Source of the DNA: an uncultured Caulobacterales bacterium | GTDB taxonomy: Bacteria; Pseudomonadota; Alphaproteobacteria; Caulobacterales; Maricaulaceae | Assembly (NCBI GenBank): GCA_938007945.1 | Contig: CALLME010000266.1 | Location: forward strand, 1-11,806 | DNA: 11,806 bases | Direction: 5' to 3' | In this document: positions 1-7,053 of the stretch, one piece after another | Position numbering within the stretch: position 1 is the stretch's first letter | Layout: each line of letters begins with the position of its first letter | Notes under the pieces: model-generated | What the model was told of the DNA's origin: nothing | Databases searched by the model: none | The model's input: only the letters and a program-made list of their open reading frames with translations | Position numbers and translations under genes: made by a program

Positions 1-1566
1 GGCGCAGTTTTCAAAGAGCACATCCGGATATTTTTTCACAAGACGACGAAGCAAATTATAAAGCCCGAGCATGTAGCGGTGCGACACCTCGCGCTGACGG
101 TTTTTAGACTGCCCAGCAGACCCGACCTCTGTCATATTCCGGTTCATATCCCATTTGACGTAATCAATGTCGCCGCAAGACAGGATATTATCAATCTGGC
201 CGTAAAGATAATCGATCACCTCTGGACGTGAGAGGTCCAGCGTCAGTTGATTGCGACCAAGTGAGGGCTGACGTCCCGGAACGTGGAGTATCCAATCAGG
301 GTGTTGTTCAAAAAGCTGACTATTTGGATTGACCATTTCTGGTTCAAACCAAATCCCGAATTTGAGGCCTTTAGCTTTGACTTTCGCCGCAAGTGCGGGA
401 ATGCCATTAGGGAACCGCTCCTTATCCGCCGTCCAGTCACCCAGAGAGGATGTATCATCGCGCCGGCCTTCAAACCAGCCATCATCAAGGACAAGCATAT
501 CCACGCCAATCTCTTTGGCTTTATCGGCCAGATGAAGCACTTTATCTTCGTCGACATCAAAATAAGCCGCTTCCCATGTATTCAGATATGTAGGCCGAGG
601 TTTATGGCGGAAACGCTCTGGTGAGATTTTATCGCGAATAAATTCATGCCAAATATGGCTCATACTGCGCAAGCCTTTATCGGCATAGACATGCAGGGCC
701 TCTGGCGTACAGAATTTCTTGCCGGGCTTTAAGCGCCAGTGGAAATTGAAAGGATTAATACCTGCGAGAAGGCGGACATCTTCAAATTCCCCCTTCTCTA
801 CGGATAAAGCGAAATTTCCGCTATACATCAGGGTCGTCGCGTGAACGCGGCCAAATTCCTCTGTGGTGCCTTTTTGAACGATGGCGATAAAAGGATTATG
901 CGCCGCGCTTGACGTCCCGCGAGAGCTGTCAACGACGAAGCGCCCTTTCGGAACATCAATGCGCTCTTCATTAAATTCCCGCGACCACGTGCCGTGTAGA
1001 TGCAAAATTTCATATTCATGCGGCGGCAAGTCAATCGCGGAGCTAAAGGCATGTTGAAGTTGAAGCTCTTTTTCGCCTTTGTTTTTAAATTTGGCAGAAC
1101 GTACTAGCACGCCGTAATGTTCATAAATTGTGTAATAGAGCTCGACCTCCAGCTTATGTAGCGGGTCCTCTAGCGTCACGATAAGCGTTTCACTATCGCC
1201 GCCCCGAGCTGAAGGGAGCCTCTTTAAACGCGGCTTCTCTTTGACCATTCGATATTTTTTATAATGCAGCGAAAAGACCGTATTGCCGTCCGAATTACGC
1301 CCATGCAGAGCTGGAAAGCGGTAATCCGATGTCCCAAAACTCGGAAACTCCTGCGGCGTATCGGAAAGGCTAAAATAAGGCCCGCCTTGAAAGTTTGAGG
1401 CGACTTCGCGCTGCGTACGCAGATGATGTACCACAACATTCAAAGGGTCACGCAATGGACCGCCATAATGCAAATGCTCCAAAATGCCTTCTGGCGAAAC
1501 GCGAAAGACATAAGAGAAATAGGCGTTAGTCAACGCAAAAGTTTTATTTTTGGAAACGGTAATCAC
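1..1566 (-). CDS. GH36 alpha-galactosidase, 3' end cut off by window edge
   Basis: Cytoplasmic glycoside hydrolase family 36 enzyme that removes terminal alpha-linked galactose from oligosaccharides such as melibiose or raffinose-type sugars. The 522 visible residues hold an N-terminal beta-sandwich region (about 1-320) and most of the catalytic barrel. Family motifs are LVLDDGWF, WFEPEMV and YVKWDMNR; Asp473 in KWDMN is the expected nucleophile. The reading frame is still open at base 1, in a FENC stretch just before the usual acid/base aspartate region, so about 200 residues are probably missing. I chose the GTG at 1566 because an AGGAG lies 6 bases upstream and the frame follows directly. 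There is no signal peptide, so the substrate must reach the cytoplasm. It is the third gene of a halogenase-sapC-aga cluster, 9 bases after sapC. The family call is firm; the exact substrate is inferred. Confidence 0.95.
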   Translation of the reverse strand, partial: MITVSKNKTFALTNAYFSYVFRVSPEGILEHLHYGGPLRDPLNVVVHHLRTQREVASNFQGGPYFSLSDTPQEFPSFGTSDYRFPALHGRNSDGNTVFSLHYKKYRMVKEKPRLKRLPSARGGDSETLIVTLEDPLHKLEVELYYTIYEHYGVLVRSAKFKNKGEKELQLQHAFSSAIDLPPHEYEILHLHGTWSREFNEERIDVPKGRFVVDSSRGTSSAAHNPFIAIVQKGTTEEFGRVHATTLMYSGNFALSVEKGEFEDVRLLAGINPFNFHWRLKPGKKFCTPEALHVYADKGLRSMSHIWHEFIRDKISPERFRHKPRPTYLNTWEAAYFDVDEDKVLHLADKAKEIGVDMLVLDDGWFEGRRDDTSSLGDWTADKERFPNGIPALAAKVKAKGLKFGIWFEPEMVNPNSQLFEQHPDWILHVPGRQPSLGRNQLTLDLSRPEVIDYLYGQIDNILSCGDIDYVKWDMNRNMTEVGSAGQSKNRQREVSHRYMLGLYNLLRRLVKKYPDVLFENCA

Positions 1567-1572
1567 GGCTAG

Positions 1573-1577
1573 CTCCT
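1573..1577 (-). promoter_or_regulatory. Ribosome binding site deciding the GTG start of the alpha-galactosidase
   Basis: On the minus strand AGGAG is followed by six bases and then GTG. The AG of the upstream SapC stop codon TAG is part of this AGGAG, so termination of sapC and initiation of the next gene are physically linked. No ATG lies in a plausible start position in this frame, which supports the GTG. Confidence 0.7.
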
Positions 1578-2337
1578 AGGCAGAACGGTTGTCTTTACTG
1601 ACTTCCAAATTAATATTCTTGATCTTGGCCGTGCCCACGGACGCATTATTTCGGCGAATAAGCGCATTAAGCTGAAAGACCGAAAAGAGCATGGCATAGA
1701 GAGGCGCGAGATAACCACTGTCACGTAGTTCCGTCAGGCGTTCGGAGGAAAGGCTTTGTAAGTTATCTTCATGGATCATACTGAGACCACGAATACGGTT
1801 TGTTTGGCCATCTGTATAATTTAGCGCCAAATCAATAGATCTTATCAAATCAAATTTTTCGAGCGTTTCAAAGAATTGAAAGGTGTGAACCATATTCTTT
1901 GAGTCTTCCGCGAGTTGGGCTTTAAGCTGTTTTATAGGCAGAGAGAGTTTACCCTTTTGGTCAAACAGAGCCAGTCCCTCCTCTTTTGATAATGCGTCGC
2001 TATCCGCATCCACACCCAAAATAAGTTCAGGACGTCCCATCTCTTCTTTCATCAAAAAAAGCGGATAGGTTTTCATGGCAGCAGGCTGAAAGCTCGAATG
2101 CCATTCACCGCTTACGACATAGAGATTTTTGCTTGGCTCAAAGCTCGTCAATGCAGATAAGCTCATTGCGCCATTGCTCATACGGCTTATCACTACTGGA
2201 AAGTCCACTATTGCCTGCACAACCTCAGTCACGCGGAGCGGTAACATATGCGCATTTTGAGCATAGATAACGCCGCTTTTCTCTTTAAGCTTATAGCCTT
2301 TATGCGCGTCTAATGTTAAAGCGGTGAGTTTCGCCAT
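1576..2337 (-). CDS. SapC family protein
   Basis: A 253-residue protein matching the SapC-like family (named after a Campylobacter S-layer-associated protein). Seen features: a conserved N-terminal stretch with HMLPLRVTEV (about 30-40), the segment YPLFLM (91-96), and a C-terminal RGLSMIHEDNLQSL and SGYLAPLYAMLFSVFQL region. There is no signal peptide or clear membrane segment, so a cytoplasmic location is likely despite the surface-layer name. The molecular function of the family is unknown. In Caulobacter-type bacteria it is repeatedly found beside tryptophan-halogenase-like proteins and TonB-dependent receptors, exactly as here. Start ATG at 2337 is supported by AGGA seven bases upstream, which overlaps the halogenase stop codon. 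The gene lies 9 bases after the halogenase and 9 bases before the alpha-galactosidase, so the three are probably cotranscribed. Confidence 0.85.
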   Translation of the reverse strand: MAKLTALTLDAHKGYKLKEKSGVIYAQNAHMLPLRVTEVVQAIVDFPVVISRMSNGAMSLSALTSFEPSKNLYVVSGEWHSSFQPAAMKTYPLFLMKEEMGRPELILGVDADSDALSKEEGLALFDQKGKLSLPIKQLKAQLAEDSKNMVHTFQFFETLEKFDLIRSIDLALNYTDGQTNRIRGLSMIHEDNLQSLSSERLTELRDSGYLAPLYAMLFSVFQLNALIRRNNASVGTAKIKNINLEVSKDNRSA

Positions 2338-2346
2338 TATAGGGTC

Positions 2347-3867
2347 CTATTGCTCGAGCCAGTGCTCAATATAATCTCTGTGAGGCGGCAGGGTTTGTAG
2401 AAGTTGCTGCGTCATCAATCGGTTTTTCTGGCGAATACGCTCAGCATTTTTGTGCTGATCGTAAAGATAGGATTGGCGTGAATAATCCGGTTTATAGCCC
2501 ATACCATAAAGCACATATTGATAGCTCGCTGCAGGGAATAATTCTGCGACACCATCGAAATCCGATTTAATGGGTCCGCGGTATTTCCAAATTGCGAGGT
2601 CTTCTTTGAGGCTATCTGGGATAGAAGCCGGGTCGCAATGAGCGCGCCAATATGGTTCCGGACGCTGCGTGAGCATATAATGCAGTTTCAAGAAATCTGT
2701 GATACGCGACCAACGATAATCCATCTGTTGATTAAAACGCTTAGCCGTGACCGCCATGGTCGATTGTTCTGCCGGTAGGTTTTCAGCGATGTAACGTGCC
2801 GCGACTTCAACCAGCATGATTGCCGTAGCCTCCAACGGCTCAACGAAGCCACAAGCCAGCCCGACAGCCACACAATTATGCTTCCATGTTTGCTGTCGAT
2901 AGCCGGACTGGAAGCTGATATCTTTGATATAAAATTTATCGAGTGACTGACCAATATATTTGGACAAATTTTCTTCAGCTTCGTCATCAGATAAGTAAGC
3001 GTCTGAATAAACATGGCCAACACCGCGGCGGTTCGTCAGGCCGATATCCCACGTCCAGCCCGCATTCTGTCCCGTGGCAATAGTGTGAGGCGCGATAGGA
3101 TCGTCCTCATCCTCATAGGGCACATGCAGGGCCAATGCCTTGTTATTAAAAAGATACTTTTCATTTGAAACAAAAGGCACGCCCAGCGCCTTGCCTAGCA
3201 AGAGCGAGCGAAAGCCCGTGCAATCAACAAAGAGGTCGGCTGTCAATTCAAAAGGGCCGTCCTCACTTTCAAGATTTAGAATGCTTATATGTCCTTTTTC
3301 ATCAAGGATCACATCTTTCACTGTGCCGATAAAATGCTCAACACTCAGCTCAGATTTACAATGCTCTTTTAGAATATTGGCGAAAGCGCCAGCATCCAGA
3401 TGGTAGGCATAGTTACAAACACTTTGAAACTCGCCTTCGGCTAAGGACCTCGGCGCAAGCCCAGCTTCGCATATCTCTTGCTGATAATTAACCTCAAGCG
3501 CGAAGTCTTCGATCTCTTCGACATAAGGGGCCAAATCCATTTGGCCATAGCCAAGCGGGACTGTGAAAGGGTGATAATAGAAGTCATCTTCCGTCACCCA
3601 GTTGACGAATTTTCCACCCTGCTTAAAGCCAGCAAAGCATTCTTTGAATATCTTCTTCTCATCAATCCCAATCATTCGCACTGTGTTGCGAATAGTTGGC
3701 CAAGTCCCCTCACCGACGCCGATAGTCGGGATATCTGATGCTTCGACGAGCGTAATTTTCAAGGTCTCATCAGGCCGGTTCTTATGGTGCGCCGCAATGA
3801 TAGCGGCGCTTAACCAACCGGCGGTGCCGCCGCCAACAATAACAATGGATTTAATTGCGTCTGACAT
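2347..3867 (-). CDS. Tryptophan halogenase family FAD-dependent protein
   Basis: A 506-residue flavoprotein of the flavin-dependent tryptophan halogenase family, about the length of PrnA and RebH. Visible motifs: the FAD-binding GGGTAGW at 12-18, IGVGEGTWPT at 49-58, the AGFKQGGKFVNW stretch whose Lys82 aligns with the catalytic lysine of PrnA (Lys79), and the CGFVEPLEATAI stretch (339-350) containing the conserved glutamate. The halogenase signature WxWxIP is present as GWTWDIG (270-276), with glycine in place of proline. Known members use reduced flavin, oxygen and halide to halogenate indoles. Whether this member does so, or acts on another substrate, cannot be told, and its role next to sugar genes is unexplained. 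ATG at 3867 has only a weak purine-rich site upstream (AGAG, 9 bases away). A strong terminator sits just upstream and separates it from the receptor gene. Confidence 0.88.
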   Translation of the reverse strand: MSDAIKSIVIVGGGTAGWLSAAIIAAHHKNRPDETLKITLVEASDIPTIGVGEGTWPTIRNTVRMIGIDEKKIFKECFAGFKQGGKFVNWVTEDDFYYHPFTVPLGYGQMDLAPYVEEIEDFALEVNYQQEICEAGLAPRSLAEGEFQSVCNYAYHLDAGAFANILKEHCKSELSVEHFIGTVKDVILDEKGHISILNLESEDGPFELTADLFVDCTGFRSLLLGKALGVPFVSNEKYLFNNKALALHVPYEDEDDPIAPHTIATGQNAGWTWDIGLTNRRGVGHVYSDAYLSDDEAEENLSKYIGQSLDKFYIKDISFQSGYRQQTWKHNCVAVGLACGFVEPLEATAIMLVEVAARYIAENLPAEQSTMAVTAKRFNQQMDYRWSRITDFLKLHYMLTQRPEPYWRAHCDPASIPDSLKEDLAIWKYRGPIKSDFDGVAELFPAASYQYVLYGMGYKPDYSRQSYLYDQHKNAERIRQKNRLMTQQLLQTLPPHRDYIEHWLEQ

Positions 3868-3884
3868 TATCCAAAACTCTATGC

Positions 3885-3922
3885 AAAAAATAAGGGCTGA
3901 TAAGGTCTCTTATCAGCCCTTA
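3885..3922 (-). terminator. Strong intrinsic terminator between receptor and halogenase genes
   Basis: Reading the minus strand, a perfect 14-base-pair stem (TAAGGGCTGATAAG pairing with CTTATCAGCCCTTA) encloses a four-base loop and is followed directly by six T residues. It begins 26 bases after the receptor stop codon and its T-tract ends 17 bases before the halogenase ATG. On the plus strand there is no T-tract after the hairpin, so it acts only on minus-strand transcripts. It should end most receptor transcripts and leave a fraction to read into the halogenase-sapC-alpha-galactosidase genes. There is little room for a separate promoter downstream of it. Confidence 0.9.
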
Positions 3923-3948
3923 ACTCAGGGTTCGTCAATGTGGCAGCT

Positions 3949-6714
3949 TTACCATTTGCCGCGAATACCAATAGCGTAGCGTGACCCATTATCCTCGATA
4001 GAGTAGATTTGGTTAGGGAAACGTCCCGTTTGGCGGAGCTCTTCACCTGTAATGTTAATGCCTTCAACAAAAACACTATATTGATCATTAATGTTATAGC
4101 TTGCACTGGCATCAAACTGGCCAAAAGTTTCAGTATTGATGGGTTCGCCGTTAAATCCGTTATCAATACGGCGCAGGAAACCCTCGCGACGGTTATAAGC
4201 TACACGGCCTTGCATGCGGTCATTCTCATAGAAAAGAACGACATTTTGCGAATCTCCCACACCCTCAAGCGAGAAGTTCGTGGCCGATGTCGGATCAAGG
4301 ACTACATTACTGTCAACAAAAGTCGCGTTTGCAGAAAGGCCAAAGCCATTATCCAGAACATGCGTAATGGCGACTTCGATACCTTTAACTTTTGCGCTCT
4401 CGCCGTTTTGAGGGCGGCTAACACGATAAAGCTCGCTCTGACCGTTAAGTTCTTCCGTATTCGCAATCACATCAAAGCCCGGACGGGACGGGTCAATATC
4501 ACCCGGCGGCGCACAGCTTGGGGTTGTTCCCGCACAGCGGAAGCCATCAGCCGCACTACGATTAGCCAGTGTGAAGCTCTCATTACCCGTTAAGTTTACG
4601 ATAATATCGTCGATATCTTTATGGAAAGCCGCGATTGAGAAGACACTACCTTCTTCGTAATACCATTCGAAGGCTGCATCAAAGTTTGTTGATTTGAACG
4701 GGTTTAGTGCTGGGTTACCGCCGCTAGCCGTCAGGTTCTGACGACGCGGCTCACCGAAGTTAGTTGCTGGCGAAAGCTCTGACATCGTGGCGCGCGTAAG
4801 CGACTCATAAGCGGCAAAGCGCAGCTTCATGTCCTCTCGGACGTCAAAAGACACATCCAGATTTCCAAGGAAATTTGAATACGATCCACCTTCATTGATG
4901 TCCGTAGCCTCACCAAACACATTTGAGAAAAGCGTTAGGTCAGTGGTCGGAACCACATCTGCGATGAAGCTTTGAACGGCGGTGACGTCAATATCGGTAT
5001 TTGAATAACGCATACCCATATTAATTTCGACGGGAATATCCCCCGCTTCAAATCCGAGCGTTGTATCAACATAGGCGCTCAAAATATCTTCATTGATAGT
5101 ATAGCGGTTGTTTTGAAGAGTTGTTTGGATTGGAACGCCTTCTGAAGCCAAGAAATCAATATAGGCATCCCCATCATATGTGTAGAATGTGTCAATAAGA
5201 CCTGGGAAGAAATTATTCGCGGTAAAGGGGCGGAAGTCGATTGTCGCATTTGGCGCGGCCACCTGATACCCGCAGAAGGCACATTGGTTGCCAAAGATTT
5301 GGAATCGCGACTTTTCACGCATCTGGCTATAGGCCCCAAAGCGCACAGCTTTAACAGCGTCAACATCTGGGGTGTAAACGAAGTCACCTTTAAACTCTGT
5401 GATTTCATCCTCGTCAGTCGGGACGTTGCCTTTTTCATTATAGTGAAGACGGCTTAAGCTCGCATCAGGCAGACTTCCGCCTGAAAACCCGTCATGGGCA
5501 ACAACGGGCCTCTCACCCGTGCCGTCAAATGAGTAATTATTGATGATACCGACAACATTGAACCTGTCTTTGCCAGCCCGGTCATTCTCGGCTGTTGAAT
5601 GAAACGCGTCCAAACTAACATTCAAATTTTCAGTTGCGTGCCAGTCAATGTTTAGACCAAATCCCTTATTTGTCACATCACGTGAGTTTCGTGTTGTAGA
5701 CACAAAGTCAGACGCCGGATCACCGGAACCTTGGTTCAAGCCAATTTCCTGCGTAAACTGAGTGAGTGTTCCGTTGCCGTCTACTGTCGCGCTGCCAACC
5801 CGATCAGGTTCGAACCAAGAGGCGAGGTCTGTGACAAGTGAGTCGACCTCAAACTTTGACACAAAACCATCAAGAGTGATGGTGATGTCGTCATTAGGCG
5901 CAAATTGCGCCGCTAAGCTTGCATTCAAGCGTGTTCGCTTTTGATTATCAACGATTTGATCCCAGTTACGTGGGATAAAAGCATTTTCAAAAAGCACGCC
6001 ATCACGGTTGTTGGAAATGGTTTGCCCGGGACGCCAACCGGCCGTCCCAATCTGGTTAATCTGCACATCTCGCTCTTGGTAGCTAACAGCACCGAGCAAA
6101 CCAAATGTATCATTATTAAAGGTGTTGCTGATGAGAAGGGAGCCAGCAGGAGAGATCTTCTCGGAGAGGCTTTCATAAACGCCTTTGACAGAACCTGCCA
6201 TCTGGAAGCCCGGATTATCAAATGGACGCGCGGTCGTAACATTGATTGTGCCGCCGATACCGCCCTCTTGGAGATTTGAGCGTCCGGATTTGTAAACGGT
6301 CGCCCCTGTAATTTGCTCAGCAGCCAAAACATCAAAGTTAAACTCACGTCCCCCTGAGTCTGTCGCAATTTGACGACCATTCATGAGAACAGTATTGAAT
6401 TGAGGTCCAAGACCACGGATTGTCACAGCTTGTCCCTCACCGCCAGAACGGTCAATGGCAAGACCCGAAATACGCTGGAGAGATTCAGCGACATTTAAAT
6501 CAGGGAACTTACCGAGGTCTTCGGCTGCAATTGCATCGACGACACCAACAGCTTCTCGCTTAATGTCTTGAGCACGCTTGATAGAGCTTCGAATACCTGT
6601 GGCAATGACTTCATCTTCTAACGTATTTGCCTCTTGCGCCACAACCGGCGCGGCCAGCATCATAGCTGCGGCACCAACGGTGCAAGCCAGTAAGTTTTTC
6701 TTGTTAAATATCAT
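3949..6714 (-). CDS. TonB-dependent outer-membrane receptor (Xanthomonas/Caulobacter type), probable galactoside importer
   Basis: A 921-residue outer-membrane receptor that takes up a ligand with energy from TonB-ExbBD. The sequence shows a signal peptide (positively charged NKK, hydrophobic run, likely cleavage after VVA at 26), a TonB-box-like DEVIATG (34-40), a plug domain at about 45-165 with LGKFPDLNVAESLQRISG, GQAVTIRGLGPQFNTVLMNG and GGIGGTINV, then a 22-strand-type barrel ending in the aromatic terminus AIGIRGKW. It lacks the long N-terminal domain of SusC proteins and there is no SusD neighbour. This type (TIGR01782-like) is usually linked to oligosaccharides in Caulobacterales. The alpha-galactoside ligand here is inferred from the neighbours. 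Two cysteine pairs, C478/C481 and C727/C734, may form disulfides in surface loops. ATG at 6714 has a good AGGGAGAGG site upstream. A GlpR-like operator candidate lies about 100 bases upstream. Confidence 0.95.
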   Translation of the reverse strand: MIFNKKNLLACTVGAAAMMLAAPVVAQEANTLEDEVIATGIRSSIKRAQDIKREAVGVVDAIAAEDLGKFPDLNVAESLQRISGLAIDRSGGEGQAVTIRGLGPQFNTVLMNGRQIATDSGGREFNFDVLAAEQITGATVYKSGRSNLQEGGIGGTINVTTARPFDNPGFQMAGSVKGVYESLSEKISPAGSLLISNTFNNDTFGLLGAVSYQERDVQINQIGTAGWRPGQTISNNRDGVLFENAFIPRNWDQIVDNQKRTRLNASLAAQFAPNDDITITLDGFVSKFEVDSLVTDLASWFEPDRVGSATVDGNGTLTQFTQEIGLNQGSGDPASDFVSTTRNSRDVTNKGFGLNIDWHATENLNVSLDAFHSTAENDRAGKDRFNVVGIINNYSFDGTGERPVVAHDGFSGGSLPDASLSRLHYNEKGNVPTDEDEITEFKGDFVYTPDVDAVKAVRFGAYSQMREKSRFQIFGNQCAFCGYQVAAPNATIDFRPFTANNFFPGLIDTFYTYDGDAYIDFLASEGVPIQTTLQNNRYTINEDILSAYVDTTLGFEAGDIPVEINMGMRYSNTDIDVTAVQSFIADVVPTTDLTLFSNVFGEATDINEGGSYSNFLGNLDVSFDVREDMKLRFAAYESLTRATMSELSPATNFGEPRRQNLTASGGNPALNPFKSTNFDAAFEWYYEEGSVFSIAAFHKDIDDIIVNLTGNESFTLANRSAADGFRCAGTTPSCAPPGDIDPSRPGFDVIANTEELNGQSELYRVSRPQNGESAKVKGIEVAITHVLDNGFGLSANATFVDSNVVLDPTSATNFSLEGVGDSQNVVLFYENDRMQGRVAYNRREGFLRRIDNGFNGEPINTETFGQFDASASYNINDQYSVFVEGINITGEELRQTGRFPNQIYSIEDNGSRYAIGIRGKW

Positions 6715-6718
6715 TAGA

Positions 6719-6727
6719 CCTCTCCCT
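6719..6727 (-). promoter_or_regulatory. Ribosome binding site of the TonB-dependent receptor
   Basis: AGGGAGAGG on the minus strand, with the GGAG core seven bases before the ATG at 6714. It is the strongest Shine-Dalgarno sequence in the window, consistent with high expression of an outer-membrane receptor, and fixes the start in front of the signal peptide. Confidence 0.7.
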
Positions 6728-6809
6728 GAGTAATATTTAGAAATTTGCCGCTTATTTGTGCGACATTTGCCTGCACACTAAATTTGCGTCCATTTTCGTC
6801 AAGTCTAAA

Positions 6810-6829
6810 AATATTCTTTTTCGAACATT
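6810..6829 (-). promoter_or_regulatory. Candidate GlpR/DeoR-type operator upstream of the receptor gene
   Basis: On the minus strand AATGTTCG, four A residues, then AGAATATT: an 8-4-8 imperfect inverted repeat with 6 of 8 arm positions matching. The left arm contains the TGTTCG half-site known from the E. coli GlpR operator. The same AATGTTCG arm, with the same four-base centre, recurs in front of galT. It lies 96 to 115 bases before the receptor start codon, next to a possible TTGACG -35. The assignment to the neighbouring repressor is inference. Confidence 0.5.
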
Positions 6830-6941
6830 TATCGGAATATGTTGTAAAATTGCACCAAAAAATCTATGAAAATCACCTATTTCCAATTTTTTAGAAGCAT
6901 AAAAGTCAAATAATGACTCTAAATAGTACATTTTTATAAGT

Positions 6942-6961
6942 TTTGTTCGAATTCGCGTACA
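6942..6961 (+). promoter_or_regulatory. Weaker TGTTCG-type half-site upstream of the receptor gene
   Basis: TTTGTTCG, AATT, then CGCGTACA. The left arm shares TGTTCG with the operator candidates, but the right arm matches the inverted repeat at only three of eight positions. The centre contains the small perfect palindrome CGAATTCG. It may be an auxiliary repressor site; evidence is thin. Confidence 0.25.
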
Positions 6962-7053
6962 GTATAGACCCAATTACGCTATAAATGACCTTTCAACGTC
7001 CCGTTCTGGGAGAAAAGGTGGGGTTTTCAGGTGGTTTCCAAAAATTGGAGGCG

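Larger units (their letters stand above)
6715..7053. other. AT-rich intergenic region upstream of the receptor gene
   Basis: A 339-base gap between the repressor stop and the receptor start, markedly richer in A and T than the flanking genes. It must hold the receptor promoter unless the receptor is read through from the repressor gene. I see operator candidates at 6810-6829 and 6942-6961. On the minus strand a TTGACG (6802-6797) could be a -35 element, but no good -10 follows at 16-17 bases. A TATACT (6966-6961) and a TTATAAA (6940-6934) are -10-like without a convincing -35. An imperfect hairpin (ACCTTT at 6988-6993 pairing with AAAGGT at 7014-7019) just after the repressor gene has no T-tract, so it is not a clear terminator. 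No credible gene is present. Confidence 0.6.

Noticed and set aside
4009..4593. 194-codon open frame on the plus strand inside the receptor gene
   Set aside because: It lies wholly antisense to a well-supported TonB-dependent receptor, has no recognisable motif or good ribosome site, and looks like a reading-frame shadow.
6797..6802. TTGACG as the -35 of the receptor promoter
   Set aside because: No -10 with more than three consensus matches follows at 16-18 bases, so I did not call a promoter.
6752..6973. 73-codon minus-strand open frame in the gap upstream of the receptor
   Set aside because: It occupies the AT-rich promoter region, shows no family motif, and has no convincing ribosome binding site; most likely chance.
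6988..7019. Hairpin after the repressor gene as its terminator
   Set aside because: The outer stem is 6 bp around a large, mostly unpaired interior and no T-tract follows on the minus strand.
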